Assembly (NCBI GenBank): GCA_027492035.1
Contig: JAOZFT010000001.1
Span: forward strand, 1 to 64,000
Reading direction: 5' to 3'
From: Thermoproteota archaeon
GTDB taxonomy: Archaea > Korarchaeota > JAOZGF01 > JAOZFZ01
DNA: 64,000 nucleotides
Positions 8,736-16,714 of the stretch are shown one piece after another. The position numbers and the translations under genes are program-made. The notes under the pieces were generated by a model that did not search any database, was not told the DNA's origin, and worked only from the letters and a program-made list of their open reading frames with translations. Positions within the stretch are counted from its first letter, which is position 1. Each line of letters starts with the position of its first letter.

Positions 8736-9464
8736 ATGAAATTGACTTTTACAAACAAGGACTTAGTTAAAGAACTTTTGAAAAATTTTGGAGTTAAATA
8801 CTCCACTATAATCGGGGTAAATCTCTCAAATGGGGAGTCTCAAGAAGTTTTTAAATGGTTTATAGCCTCTATTCTTTTTGGTGCCCCCTTGTCTGAAACT
8901 ATTGTTTTTAAGACTTACCGCGAATTCGAAAAAGAAAAACTTTTAACTCCGGAAAAAATACTAAACGCTGGTTGGGATAAATTAGTTGAAGTGTTGGATC
9001 AAGGATCATATGTGAGGCTCGACTTCAAAACAGCAACTAAACTTTTAAATGTAATAAATAATTTGGTTAGTAATTATCAAGGCGACTTAAACCTTCTCCA
9101 TAAAAAAGCTTTAAACTTTGAAGACTTAGAAAAACGCTTGAAAGAACTTGGTAAAGGTATAGGGAATGTAACAGTTAGTATATTCCTTAGAGAATTAAGA
9201 GGCATCTGGGTTAAAGCGGATCCAAAGCCAACTTATTTCACAATCTTAGCAGCAGAAAATTTAGGAATCGTAACTACAAAAGAACCAGGAAAAGCTTTAA
9301 TTCAACTTAAAAATTTTTGGAGAAACAATGAAGTTTCAGGAATGGATTTCATAAACTTTGAAACAGCATTAACTAGGCTTGGAAAAAACCTCTGCAGGAA
9401 GAATAAATGCAAGAGATGCCAATTTGTAAAGACTTGTAGGTTTTTTAATTCATCTTGGAAGTAG
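8736..9464 (+). CDS. Endonuclease III-like HhH protein with Fe-S type C-terminus
   Basis: A 242-residue protein related to the HhH-GPD DNA glycosylases. A helix-hairpin-helix-like stretch (LGKGIGNVTVSIFLRELRG, about residues 138-157) is followed by a conserved-looking Asp in WVKADP. The C-terminus has four cysteines in a C-x4-C-x2-C-x5-C pattern, close to the EndoIII [4Fe-4S] loop. The catalytic Lys of EndoIII, which would follow the hairpin glycines, is Val or Asn here, so it may be a lyase-deficient glycosylase or a structural homologue. This is my reading of a by-eye alignment. The base it recognises is unknown. Confidence 0.75.
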   Translation: MKLTFTNKDLVKELLKNFGVKYSTIIGVNLSNGESQEVFKWFIASILFGAPLSETIVFKTYREFEKEKLLTPEKILNAGWDKLVEVLDQGSYVRLDFKTATKLLNVINNLVSNYQGDLNLLHKKALNFEDLEKRLKELGKGIGNVTVSIFLRELRGIWVKADPKPTYFTILAAENLGIVTTKEPGKALIQLKNFWRNNEVSGMDFINFETALTRLGKNLCRKNKCKRCQFVKTCRFFNSSWK

Positions 9465-9490
9465 AAGTCTTAATGCTTAGTAGGAAGGAG

Positions 9491-9502
9491 TTAAATATAT
9501 AA
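9491..9502 (+). promoter_or_regulatory. TATA-box candidate for the beta-helix surface protein
   Basis: TTAAATATATAA matches an archaeal TATA box. It lies about 28-50 bases before the possible GTG/ATG starts at 9530-9542, so the transcript would be leaderless or have a very short leader, consistent with the lack of a Shine-Dalgarno site there. Confidence 0.5.
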
Positions 9503-9529
9503 TTTTTAAGAATTTAAATTTTCTTAAAA

Positions 9530-11329
9530 GTGGAAAAAGTGATGCCTATGCTTCTTCTGAAAAAGAAAAAAGTTGTTAATTCTTTATTAACAATAACAAT
9601 TGTTTTCTCTGTTTACTTCTTTGTCTTTGCTGCATCTCCTGTGGCTTCACAAAACAGCAAAATTTATTATGTGTCCCCAACAGGCAATAATTCCAACCCA
9701 GGTACAAGAGATAAACCGTGGGCTACTCCTGGCTACGCCTGTAGACAATTGAAACCAGGTGACACTTTAATAATACTAGGAGGAAAATATCATTTAAGCC
9801 AATATCCCGACGACATATTGATGCCTCCATCAGGAACAGAAAACGCCTGGGTAACCATAAAGGGGGAGGAAGGAAATAGGCCTGTTCTTGCCGGTAGCGA
9901 AAACCTTTTGACAGCTATTGATATTTCAGGTAAAAGCTACATAAGAATAGAGAATCTCGAAATAACAAGTGATAACGGAGCCCAATTTAGAGATGGAATA
10001 GAAGCTCTCGGCGGCCCAGTAAACCATATTATACTGAAGAATCTTTATATTCACCATATAGATGAAATGGGGATAAACATAGGCGACGCTAATGACTTAC
10101 AAATAATTAACTGTTCAATCACTTATTGCGGATTCGGTTCAATAGGAGGACCTGCAGGGAAACATGGAGGCTGGAGAAACGTAGTTATAAGACATTGCTA
10201 CTTAGCATATGCAGGTCATTATTATCAAGGAGGGCCAGGGCCCTCAATTTATGAAAGACCTGACGGTTTCGGAATAGAACCGTCTACAGGGCCTATTGAA
10301 ATTTCTTACACAGTTTCTGAACATAATAGGGGCGACGGCCTTGACTCAAAAGCAGAGAACACCCATATCTATAACTGCATAGTTGCAAACAATAAATGCG
10401 ATGGCGTTAAGTTATGGGGAAGTGGAAGTAAAGTGGAAAACACCCTCATATACGGCAGAGGGGACGGTGACACCCAAACCACGCCGTGGTCACCAATAGT
10501 AATCAGCACTGAAAAAAGTAACGCCAAATTTGAAATTGTGAGTGTAACTGTGGATGATTTTGTTGGCAATAATTACATAATGCATGCACAATATGACCAT
10601 CCGGAAATACCTATAACTCTTACAATAAAAAACTCTATTTTTTGCGGTAGAGGACCTGACTCCCCTATCTTTTTATCTGCATCCGTTAAACTTGCTTTAG
10701 AAAACAATTTATTTTATTTTCCTAAGAGCCCTTTCGTGTTAGCTTACGGCGATAAAACTTACGACCCTTCTCAAATTTCTCAATTAGGTTCAGGAAACAT
10801 TTACGGGAACCCCCTTTTTGTTTCCCCAGCATTTGGGACAGTTGGGGATTACCACTTAAAACCTGAAAGCCCTGCAATAGATGTTGGTGCATCTACTGTT
10901 CCTAACTTTGATTTAGATGGGGGAAAAAGACCGGTGGGTTCAGGGTATGACATAGGGGCGTATGAATACGGTTCAAAACCAGGAGAAATAACCCCTCCCC
11001 CTGTTTCCCTTCCCCCAAGCCCAACTCAAACCCGTCCATCACCCACTGTTTCACCTGTTTCTGTAACACCTTCAACCCCTACTTCACCCACCCCTTCTCC
11101 AGCTGCAACTGTTTCCTCTTTCCCAACATTAGCTGTAGTTGTTTTGGTGGTTGTAGCAGCTGCGGCGGCAATATTTTTCCTGAAAACTAGGGGTGAAAAG
11201 TATCAGCCACCCGCCAAAGAAACTCCTCCAGCTATTTCTAGTGAAACCTTCAAATACTGCCCCTTCTGCGGTGCACCTGTTAAACCAGGGGACATTTACT
11301 GTACAAACTGCGGCAGAAAACTGAAATAA
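9530..11329 (+). CDS. Secreted right-handed beta-helix protein with C-terminal membrane anchor and zinc ribbon
   Basis: A 599-residue surface protein. A basic N-terminus and hydrophobic signal (about residues 13-40) precede YYVSPTGNNSNPGTRDKPWAT, the DUF1565-type start of parallel beta-helix proteins. Residues about 80-430 hold beta-helix repeats. Residues 485-530 are a Pro/Ser/Thr linker, 533-552 a membrane helix, and the last 27 residues a zinc ribbon with CPFC and CTNC pairs. The ribbon should face the cytoplasm. The family includes polysaccharide lyases, but I cannot name a substrate or confirm enzyme activity. The same layout recurs in the metalloprotease at 54.5-56.6 kb. Starts at 9530 (GTG), 9539 (GTG) or 9542 (ATG) are possible. 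Confidence 0.85.
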   Translation: MEKVMPMLLLKKKKVVNSLLTITIVFSVYFFVFAASPVASQNSKIYYVSPTGNNSNPGTRDKPWATPGYACRQLKPGDTLIILGGKYHLSQYPDDILMPPSGTENAWVTIKGEEGNRPVLAGSENLLTAIDISGKSYIRIENLEITSDNGAQFRDGIEALGGPVNHIILKNLYIHHIDEMGINIGDANDLQIINCSITYCGFGSIGGPAGKHGGWRNVVIRHCYLAYAGHYYQGGPGPSIYERPDGFGIEPSTGPIEISYTVSEHNRGDGLDSKAENTHIYNCIVANNKCDGVKLWGSGSKVENTLIYGRGDGDTQTTPWSPIVISTEKSNAKFEIVSVTVDDFVGNNYIMHAQYDHPEIPITLTIKNSIFCGRGPDSPIFLSASVKLALENNLFYFPKSPFVLAYGDKTYDPSQISQLGSGNIYGNPLFVSPAFGTVGDYHLKPESPAIDVGASTVPNFDLDGGKRPVGSGYDIGAYEYGSKPGEITPPPVSLPPSPTQTRPSPTVSPVSVTPSTPTSPTPSPAATVSSFPTLAVVVLVVVAAAAAIFFLKTRGEKYQPPAKETPPAISSETFKYCPFCGAPVKPGDIYCTNCGRKLK

Positions 11330-11678
11330 CCCTTCTTCCTCTTTTTTCTTAAACTTTCTACTTTGTTTTAAACTTGTTCCTTCCTCACTTCACTACTAAC
11401 CCTATTTAATAAAAGCCTTCACCAGTTTTCTTTTTTTATTTATAGTCCCTTTTGTTTGAGTAGTCTTTCTACTTAGAAAACAGGCTTGATATTTCGGTAA
11501 AGCAAACCCGTTCTCTTCCTTTTTCGCTTGTTTTACTGTTTAAAATTAAAAAATAAAAAGGAGCATCCCTTTCTTCGAGGTTTTCATTTCATATTTTTAA
11601 AAATTTTTTAAAAGAGTTAAATGTGAAAAAAGTTTTCATAGGTTAGTAAAAAAGTGAAGTAAAAGGTGGACAGCAAAA
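11330..11678. other. Intergenic region upstream of DUF4438 gene
   Basis: A 349-base gap. No gene is supported. AT-rich sequence at about 11590-11612 (ATATTTTTAAAAATTTTTTAAAAG) provides a TATA-like element about 75-85 bases before the next start. A small AGTAG-TCTTT-CTACT hairpin lies near 11460-11475. Nothing else stands out. Confidence 0.4.
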
Positions 11679-12554
11679 ATGAAATTTAACGAGGATAAAT
11701 TAGTGAAGGTAGCTGTTTTAGGAACAGTTTCTCACCCAGCACTTGCAGAACCTCCCTACAAAGTAAACCCTGAAGGGGAAATAATTATTTCTCCTTCAGT
11801 AGGAGGAATAAGGTATAACTTTAGAGTGGGGGATTTGGCAACTGGTTTAGTGGCAGACCATGTTGAACCAGGTGTAAGCATAAAAAACTTCGACAAAAGA
11901 CAAGAACATAACAATGCATTAAATATTTTATCTTGCGTAGGGAACAAAGCAAAAATTGTTTCTGGTGAAGCTAAAGGATCTGAGGGAGTAGTTACTGGTA
12001 AACACGGAGGAATTGAACATGTACTTGTAGACTTTAACCCTGAAACCCTTGAAAAAATAGTTATAGGGGATAAAGTTCAAGTAAAGGCTTTTGGGCAGGG
12101 ATTAAAAATACTTGACTACCCAGAGGTCAAAGTAATGAACATTGACCCGGGAGCCTTTAAAAAATTAGGCATAAAAGAAGAGGGAGAGAATTTAGTTGTT
12201 CCGGTAACGCATCAAATACCTGCTAAAATAATGGGTTCAGGCTTGGGACGTGTCCATGTTTACCGTGGAGACTACGACATCCAATTGTTCGATGAAGGAA
12301 TAAAAAGGAAATATAACCTTGGAAATTTAAGGATAGGGGACTTAGTAGCTATAATAAACGCTGACCATAGTTTTGGAAGAATATACAAGGAAGGGGCAAT
12401 ATCTGTAGGAGTTGTTGTTCACAGTGACTGCGTCTTAGCTGGTCACGGTCCAGGAGTAATGACCATACTTACCTCAAAGAAGGGAAAAATAAAACCTGTA
12501 CTAGATGAAAAGGCGAATATAGCGATAAAGCTAGGGATAAGAAAAGACATCTAA
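11679..12554 (+). CDS. DUF4438 domain protein
   Basis: A 291-residue protein that I recognise as a DUF4438 member from features such as VSHPALAEPPYKVNPEGE near the start, GSEGVVTGKHGGIEHVLVDF in the middle and SDCVLAGHGPGVMTILTS near the end. The family is conserved in archaea and some bacteria and has no assigned function. The glycine-rich beta-strand pattern suggests a cytoplasmic all-beta protein. There is no signal peptide or membrane segment. Start ATG has GGTGG nine bases upstream. It is followed by a hairpin and U-run and appears to be a single-gene transcript. Confidence 0.85.
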   Translation: MKFNEDKLVKVAVLGTVSHPALAEPPYKVNPEGEIIISPSVGGIRYNFRVGDLATGLVADHVEPGVSIKNFDKRQEHNNALNILSCVGNKAKIVSGEAKGSEGVVTGKHGGIEHVLVDFNPETLEKIVIGDKVQVKAFGQGLKILDYPEVKVMNIDPGAFKKLGIKEEGENLVVPVTHQIPAKIMGSGLGRVHVYRGDYDIQLFDEGIKRKYNLGNLRIGDLVAIINADHSFGRIYKEGAISVGVVVHSDCVLAGHGPGVMTILTSKKGKIKPVLDEKANIAIKLGIRKDI

Positions 12555-12591
12555 AGCTTCACCATTCTAGAGATTCCCTGATGCCGACGAC

Positions 12592-12613
12592 CGAAAGTCT
12601 TTCGCCTTTTTTT
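12592..12613 (+). terminator. Terminator candidate after the DUF4438 gene
   Basis: CGAAA-GTC-TTTCG forms a five-pair hairpin, followed by CC and seven Ts (12607-12613). It sits 38 bases after the DUF4438 stop codon on the same strand. Archaeal termination relies mainly on the U-run; the stem may be incidental. Confidence 0.55.
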
Positions 12614-12720
12614 CTTGAGTAATGTTTCAACTCTTATTGAAATTATTAACTTCGTTGCTCCTTTAGAAGCTTCCTGTAAACTCTGGAATCACCTTTGCTA
12701 CCCTTAAGGTTGAGGCGTTT

Positions 12721-12735
12721 TATAAGTTACTTATA
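12721..12735. promoter_or_regulatory. Palindrome TATAAGT-T-ACTTATA upstream of thiamine genes
   Basis: A perfect 7-base inverted repeat around one central T. It lies about 140 bases before the permease start and shares the AAGT/ACTT core with the inverted repeat at 12778-12806. Both are candidate operators for a thiamine regulator such as the HTH-ThiN protein ThiR described in other archaea, which is not in this window. Confidence 0.5.
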
Positions 12736-12777
12736 TTTTTCTAAAAATTTTTAATATAAATATTTTACACTTTTCCG

Positions 12778-12806
12778 AAGTAAGTTCCTTAAAAGATAAC
12801 TTACTT
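12778..12806. promoter_or_regulatory. 9-base inverted repeat in leader of thiamine operon
   Basis: AAGTAAGTT (12778-12786) and AACTTACTT (12798-12806) are perfect reverse complements separated by 11 bases. In DNA this could be a dimer-binding operator; in RNA it would be a 9-pair hairpin in the leader. No TPP riboswitch consensus (CUGAGA, ACCUGAUCUGG) is visible between 12555 and 12873. Confidence 0.5.
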
Positions 12807-12873
12807 AACTTTCCCCTCAAAAAAGGGGGGGATATGTTGGAAAAAGTTGGATAAAGGGAAGGAGGCTGCTTAC

Positions 12874-14169
12874 ATGGTTTTAAAAATAAAAAAGCCGCAG
12901 GAATGGGGAATTAATCCTGTACCTGAAGAAAAGAAAACCCTGAATTCCCTTGATTTTTTTGTTCTTTGGTCGAGTTTAGGGGTTGGGTTACTTGTCTTAT
13001 TAGCAGGTTCACTGCTTGTTCCAGGTTTAGGTTTCGTTATGGCTGCAGTTTCAATTTTAGTTGGTTCAGCTATAGGTTGTTTACTTCTGGCTTTAACCGG
13101 TGTGATAGGCAGTGAAAACAGTGTTCCAACTATGGTTTTGCTACGTCCCTCTTTGGGGATAAGAGGGTCTTATCTTCCCTCGGTACTGAACATTATTCAA
13201 TTGATAGGATGGACTGCTTTCGAGTTCACAATAATGGCTGAAGCTGCAAACCATATTTCAAGTGTTTACTTAAATTTTTCAAATTATTACCTTTGGCTGG
13301 TGTTCTTCACTGTTTGGTGTGTATTACTTGCATTGGGGGGGCCTTTGGTTGTAGTTAGGCAGTGGATTGAAAAATTCGCTATATGGCTTGTTTTCGGTGC
13401 AACAGTTTGGATAACTTACTTTTTGTTGACAAGTTTCCCAGGGGACATTTTATCTTTTAGAGGGACGGGGGAACTGCCTTTCTCTTTAGCTGTGGATTTA
13501 GTTGTTGCAATGCCTATTTCCTGGCTTCCTTTAGTTGCTGACTACAACAGATTCGGGAAGGATTCTAAATCCTCATTTACAGGAACATTCACCGGTTACT
13601 TTTTAGCTAATGTTTGGTTTTATGTCTTGGGCGCCATCTCTATTTTAGCAATTAAAACACAGGACCTTATTTCAGCCATTCTTTCCATCACTTTGGGAGG
13701 GTTTGCTTTAGTAGCTATTCTCGTGGATGAAACAGACAACGCCTTTGCTGACATTTACTCTTCAGCAGTATCTCTTCAAAACGTAATTGCGAAAGTTAAG
13801 CAGTGGAAACTTGTTTTAATTGTAGGGACCATAAGTTTCTTTTTAGCAGCTACTGTTCAAATAGCTCAATATGAATGGTTCCTTCTTTGGATAGGGTCAG
13901 TTTTTGTTCCATTGTTCGGTGTAGTAGCTGGAGATTATTTCCTTCTCAGAAAAAGAAAGTATTTAACTGAAGAACTTTACCGTTTAAGGGGGAGGTACTG
14001 GTACTGGAAAGGAGTAAACTTGATAGCTTTATTTTCATGGTTAACAGGTGTAATTGTTTACTACGTAATTGTTTCCTTTATTGCTTGGTTAGGTGCATCA
14101 ATTCCAAGCTTTCTTGTTTCATTAGTAATTTACTTTGCAGTTTCTAAAATAAAGGAGGTGAAAGGTTGA
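12874..14169 (+). CDS. cytX: NCS1-family permease, probable hydroxymethylpyrimidine transporter (CytX-like)
   Basis: A membrane protein of about 431 residues with roughly 12 hydrophobic segments, of the cytosine/purine/thiamine/allantoin permease family. The N-terminal cytoplasmic part ([20 protein letters not shown]) and the first membrane helix resemble CytX. It is followed immediately by thiD-thiN and thiW, so uptake of the thiamine pyrimidine (HMP) is the best guess. The open frame extends upstream to a TTG at 12847, but GGAAGGAGG eight bases before the ATG at 12874 marks that as the start. The stop overlaps the thiD-thiN start (TGATG). Confidence 0.85.
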   Translation: MVLKIKKPQEWGINPVPEEKKTLNSLDFFVLWSSLGVGLLVLLAGSLLVPGLGFVMAAVSILVGSAIGCLLLALTGVIGSENSVPTMVLLRPSLGIRGSYLPSVLNIIQLIGWTAFEFTIMAEAANHISSVYLNFSNYYLWLVFFTVWCVLLALGGPLVVVRQWIEKFAIWLVFGATVWITYFLLTSFPGDILSFRGTGELPFSLAVDLVVAMPISWLPLVADYNRFGKDSKSSFTGTFTGYFLANVWFYVLGAISILAIKTQDLISAILSITLGGFALVAILVDETDNAFADIYSSAVSLQNVIAKVKQWKLVLIVGTISFFLAATVQIAQYEWFLLWIGSVFVPLFGVVAGDYFLLRKRKYLTEELYRLRGRYWYWKGVNLIALFSWLTGVIVYYVIVSFIAWLGASIPSFLVSLVIYFAVSKIKEVKG

Positions 14170-15539
14170 TGAAGAACTCCATACCTAAAGCTTTAACTAT
14201 TGCTGGTTCAGATTCAGGTGGTGGAGCCGGTATCCAAGCTGATCTAAAAACTTTCGCGGCTTTAAAAGTACATGGAATGGCTGCAGTTACTTCAATAACT
14301 GCTCAAAACACTTTCGAAGTAATTGGAGTTTATGACGTCTCTCCTCAAATGATTCAGAAACAAATAGATGCTGTAGTTAGAGATTTAGGTGTGGACGCAG
14401 CTAAGACAGGTATGCTCCACACTCAAGAAATAATAAGGGCGGTAAGTGAGAAAATAGAAGAATACAAGTTCCCTGTTGTAGTGGATCCTGTGATGGTGGC
14501 TAAAAGTGGAGCTAAACTCCTTAAACCTGATGCGTTAGAGGCTTTAACTAAATATTTAATTCCTTTAGCGAAAATCGTAACCCCAAACGCCATGGAAGCT
14601 TCTGTTTTAACTGAACTGAAAATAACCAATGTGGAAGAAGCAAAAAAAGCAGCCTTAAAAATAATAGATCTAGGCCCTGAAGCAGTAGTGGTTAAAGGCA
14701 GCCATTTAAAAGCTGAAAAAAAATCAATTGACGTGTTATACTTTGACGGAGAATTTCATCTTTTTGAAACTGAAAGAATAAACACAAACACAAACCACGG
14801 CACAGGATGCAGCTTCTCAGCAGCTATAGCTGCCGAACTTGCAAAAAAGAGGGGGGTGGTGGAAGCTGTAAATACAGCTAAAAAACTCGTAACTGCAGCC
14901 ATCAGGTTCGGTTTAGAAATAGGGCATGGCCATGGCCCAGTAAACCCTTTAGTTCACCTTTACAAGGAAGCAGAGAAATATAAAATTTGGAGACTTGTTA
15001 AGGAATCTGTCAAAATACTTGAAAAACACCCCGAAATAAGTTCTTTCGTCCCTGAAGTGGGTTTAAACCTGGCAATGGCTTTAGAGTATTCAGAAAACTC
15101 GTCAGACATAGTTGCTGTACCTGGTAGGTTAAGGGATGTGGAAGGAGAAATTAAAGCAGCTGCATGTCCAGAATTCAAAACTTCAAAGCATTTATCTAAC
15201 TACATCCTTACAGCTAGGGAACATGATGAAAAAGTAAGGGCAGCTGTAAACATTAAGTATTCACAGGAGATCTTGTCTGCCTTGGAAAAACTAGGTTTAA
15301 AAATTTCATGTTACGACAGATCGAAGGAACCTGAGGAGGTGAAAAACAAAGAGGGAATGTCTGTTCCATGGGGGGTTAAACAAATAATTAAGGAAACAGG
15401 GGGGGTGCCAGATGTTATCTACCATAAAGGGGACATAGGTAAAGAACCAATGATTGTGTTGTTAGGGAGAAACCCTGTTGAACTGGTTGAAAAACTATTG
15501 GCAGCCTCTAAAGTTTTGGTGGGTGGAAGTGAAAACTGA
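14169..15539 (+). CDS. thiD: Bifunctional HMP/HMP-phosphate kinase and thiamine-phosphate synthase (ThiD-ThiN fusion)
   Basis: A protein of about 456 residues with two domains. Residues 1-260 are Thi[19 protein letters not shown] at the N-terminus, [11 protein letters not shown] in the middle and the anion-hole region [12 protein letters not shown] near residue 214. Residues about 280-455 are ThiN, with the family pattern [15 protein letters not shown] and [13 protein letters not shown]. ThiD phosphorylates HMP twice; ThiN joins HMP-PP with thiazole phosphate and replaces ThiE in many archaea. The ATG at 14169 overlaps the permease stop and has GGAGGTG seven bases upstream; the TTG at 14166 is less well placed. 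Confidence 0.95.
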   Translation: MKNSIPKALTIAGSDSGGGAGIQADLKTFAALKVHGMAAVTSITAQNTFEVIGVYDVSPQMIQKQIDAVVRDLGVDAAKTGMLHTQEIIRAVSEKIEEYKFPVVVDPVMVAKSGAKLLKPDALEALTKYLIPLAKIVTPNAMEASVLTELKITNVEEAKKAALKIIDLGPEAVVVKGSHLKAEKKSIDVLYFDGEFHLFETERINTNTNHGTGCSFSAAIAAELAKKRGVVEAVNTAKKLVTAAIRFGLEIGHGHGPVNPLVHLYKEAEKYKIWRLVKESVKILEKHPEISSFVPEVGLNLAMALEYSENSSDIVAVPGRLRDVEGEIKAAACPEFKTSKHLSNYILTAREHDEKVRAAVNIKYSQEILSALEKLGLKISCYDRSKEPEEVKNKEGMSVPWGVKQIIKETGGVPDVIYHKGDIGKEPMIVLLGRNPVELVEKLLAASKVLVGGSEN

Positions 15540-16062
15540 AAGGAAGCCATCAATTAAACAATTATCTTTTTCAATAATTTTAACAGCTTTAGGTGTGGTT
15601 TTGGCCTCTTTCCTCTGGTTTCCTTTCTTTACAACAAAATGTTTCCCGGGTCAACACTTAATAAACGCTCTTTCGGGGGTTTTACTTGGTCCAGTATGGG
15701 CTCTAATAATTTCTTTACTTATAGGGTTAATAAGGATGGGTTTAGGTGTAGGGACAATTTACTCAATACCGGGAGGTGTGCCAGGGGGTTTAGTAGTTAG
15801 TTTCTTTTACTACTTGTTAAAGAAAACAGGAACAAAACACTTGGAAATAGCAGCCTTCACTGAACCAATAGGAACTGTGCTTATAGGTGGAACGCTTACT
15901 GTTTATTTATTTGCTCCATTGATAGGAGACATGAGAATAATTGGTGCATTGCTGCCTATCTGGCTTGCTTTCGCAGTTAGTTCAATACCTGGAAGCATTA
16001 TCGGCTTCATTGTCTTGGAGGCTCTTAAACGTGAAAAAATCACTAGAGAAACCTTTAAGTGA
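15529..16062 (+). CDS. thiW: ThiW, thiazole-specific ECF transporter substrate component
   Basis: A membrane protein of about 177 residues with five to six hydrophobic segments, matching ThiW, the S-component thought to bind the thiazole precursor of thiamine. Typical features are FFTTKCFPGQHLINALSGVL and the glycine-rich IPGGVPGGL. A longer frame begins at 15478 inside thiN, but GGTGGG just upstream of the GTG at 15529 and the normal family start favour 15529, giving an 11-base overlap with thiD-thiN. The shared EcfA/EcfT energising module is not in this window. Confidence 0.9.
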   Translation: MKTERKPSIKQLSFSIILTALGVVLASFLWFPFFTTKCFPGQHLINALSGVLLGPVWALIISLLIGLIRMGLGVGTIYSIPGGVPGGLVVSFFYYLLKKTGTKHLEIAAFTEPIGTVLIGGTLTVYLFAPLIGDMRIIGALLPIWLAFAVSSIPGSIIGFIVLEALKREKITRETFK

Positions 16063-16633
16063 ACTCTTAACCAGCATCAGTTTTTTTTTAGGTAAAAAAA
16101 CCCTTATTACAGGTGAAGTGGGGACTGGCAAAACTAAATTGACAGCTGACTTAACAAAAAAACTCGTTGAACTCGGTCTATCAAGAAAAATAACGGTTAT
16201 AGATATTGCCCCAGACACTTTTGAAAAGGATGGTGTAAAGGTAGGAGGTAAATTAAGGCAATACCTTAAGGAAATAACTAATGTGAGGACTTTAATCCCG
16301 AAAAAAGTTTATGCGCCTAGATTAACAGCTAAAAACAAGAAAGAATTAATAAAAATGGTGGAAAAGAATAAGGAGTTGATTAAGCCTGTTCTTAACAAGT
16401 TCCTGCTTAAACCTACTGAAATATTGATAATTAACGATTTATCTATTTATCTCCAAACAGGAGACTTTGAAACAGTTGAAAAAATTGTCTTTGAACCTAA
16501 AACGTTCATAGCGAACGCTTACTTAGGTGAATACCTGAACAAAGATTTCAGTTCAGGAATTTCAAGACTTGAAAGGAAGTTAGTGAATAAGTTAATGGAG
16601 AAAGTTGATATACACTTATCATTAAACCCTTGA
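16031..16633 (+). CDS. P-loop NTPase of unknown function in the thiamine operon
   Basis: About 200 residues. A clear Walker A (GEVGTGKTKL, around residue 28) is followed by VIDIAPDTF and a possible Walker B near ILIINDLSIYL. There is no ABC signature, so it is not an EcfA ATPase. The GTG at 16031 has GGAGG nine bases upstream and overlaps the end of thiW by 32 bases; the longer frame from 15941 lies inside thiW and is discarded. Close coupling to thiW suggests a link to thiamine precursor uptake or metabolism, but no function can be assigned. Confidence 0.75.
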   Translation: MKKSLEKPLSELLTSISFFLGKKTLITGEVGTGKTKLTADLTKKLVELGLSRKITVIDIAPDTFEKDGVKVGGKLRQYLKEITNVRTLIPKKVYAPRLTAKNKKELIKMVEKNKELIKPVLNKFLLKPTEILIINDLSIYLQTGDFETVEKIVFEPKTFIANAYLGEYLNKDFSSGISRLERKLVNKLMEKVDIHLSLNP

Positions 16634-16714
16634 AAAAAAAGTTTACATCTAAGCATGAAAGGTAGAGCTGTCAAAACCTCTTTTCCAACAATTAACGAAG
16701 ACACAGTCTCTTAC

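Noticed and set aside
12555-12873. Possible TPP riboswitch before the thiamine operon
   Set aside because: None of the conserved TPP aptamer strings (CUGAGA, ACCUGAUCUGG, GCGUAGGGA-like) occurs on the plus strand here.
16031-16633. EcfA-type ABC ATPase for ThiW
   Set aside because: Walker A is present, but there is no ABC signature (LSGGQ-like), Q-loop or family length.
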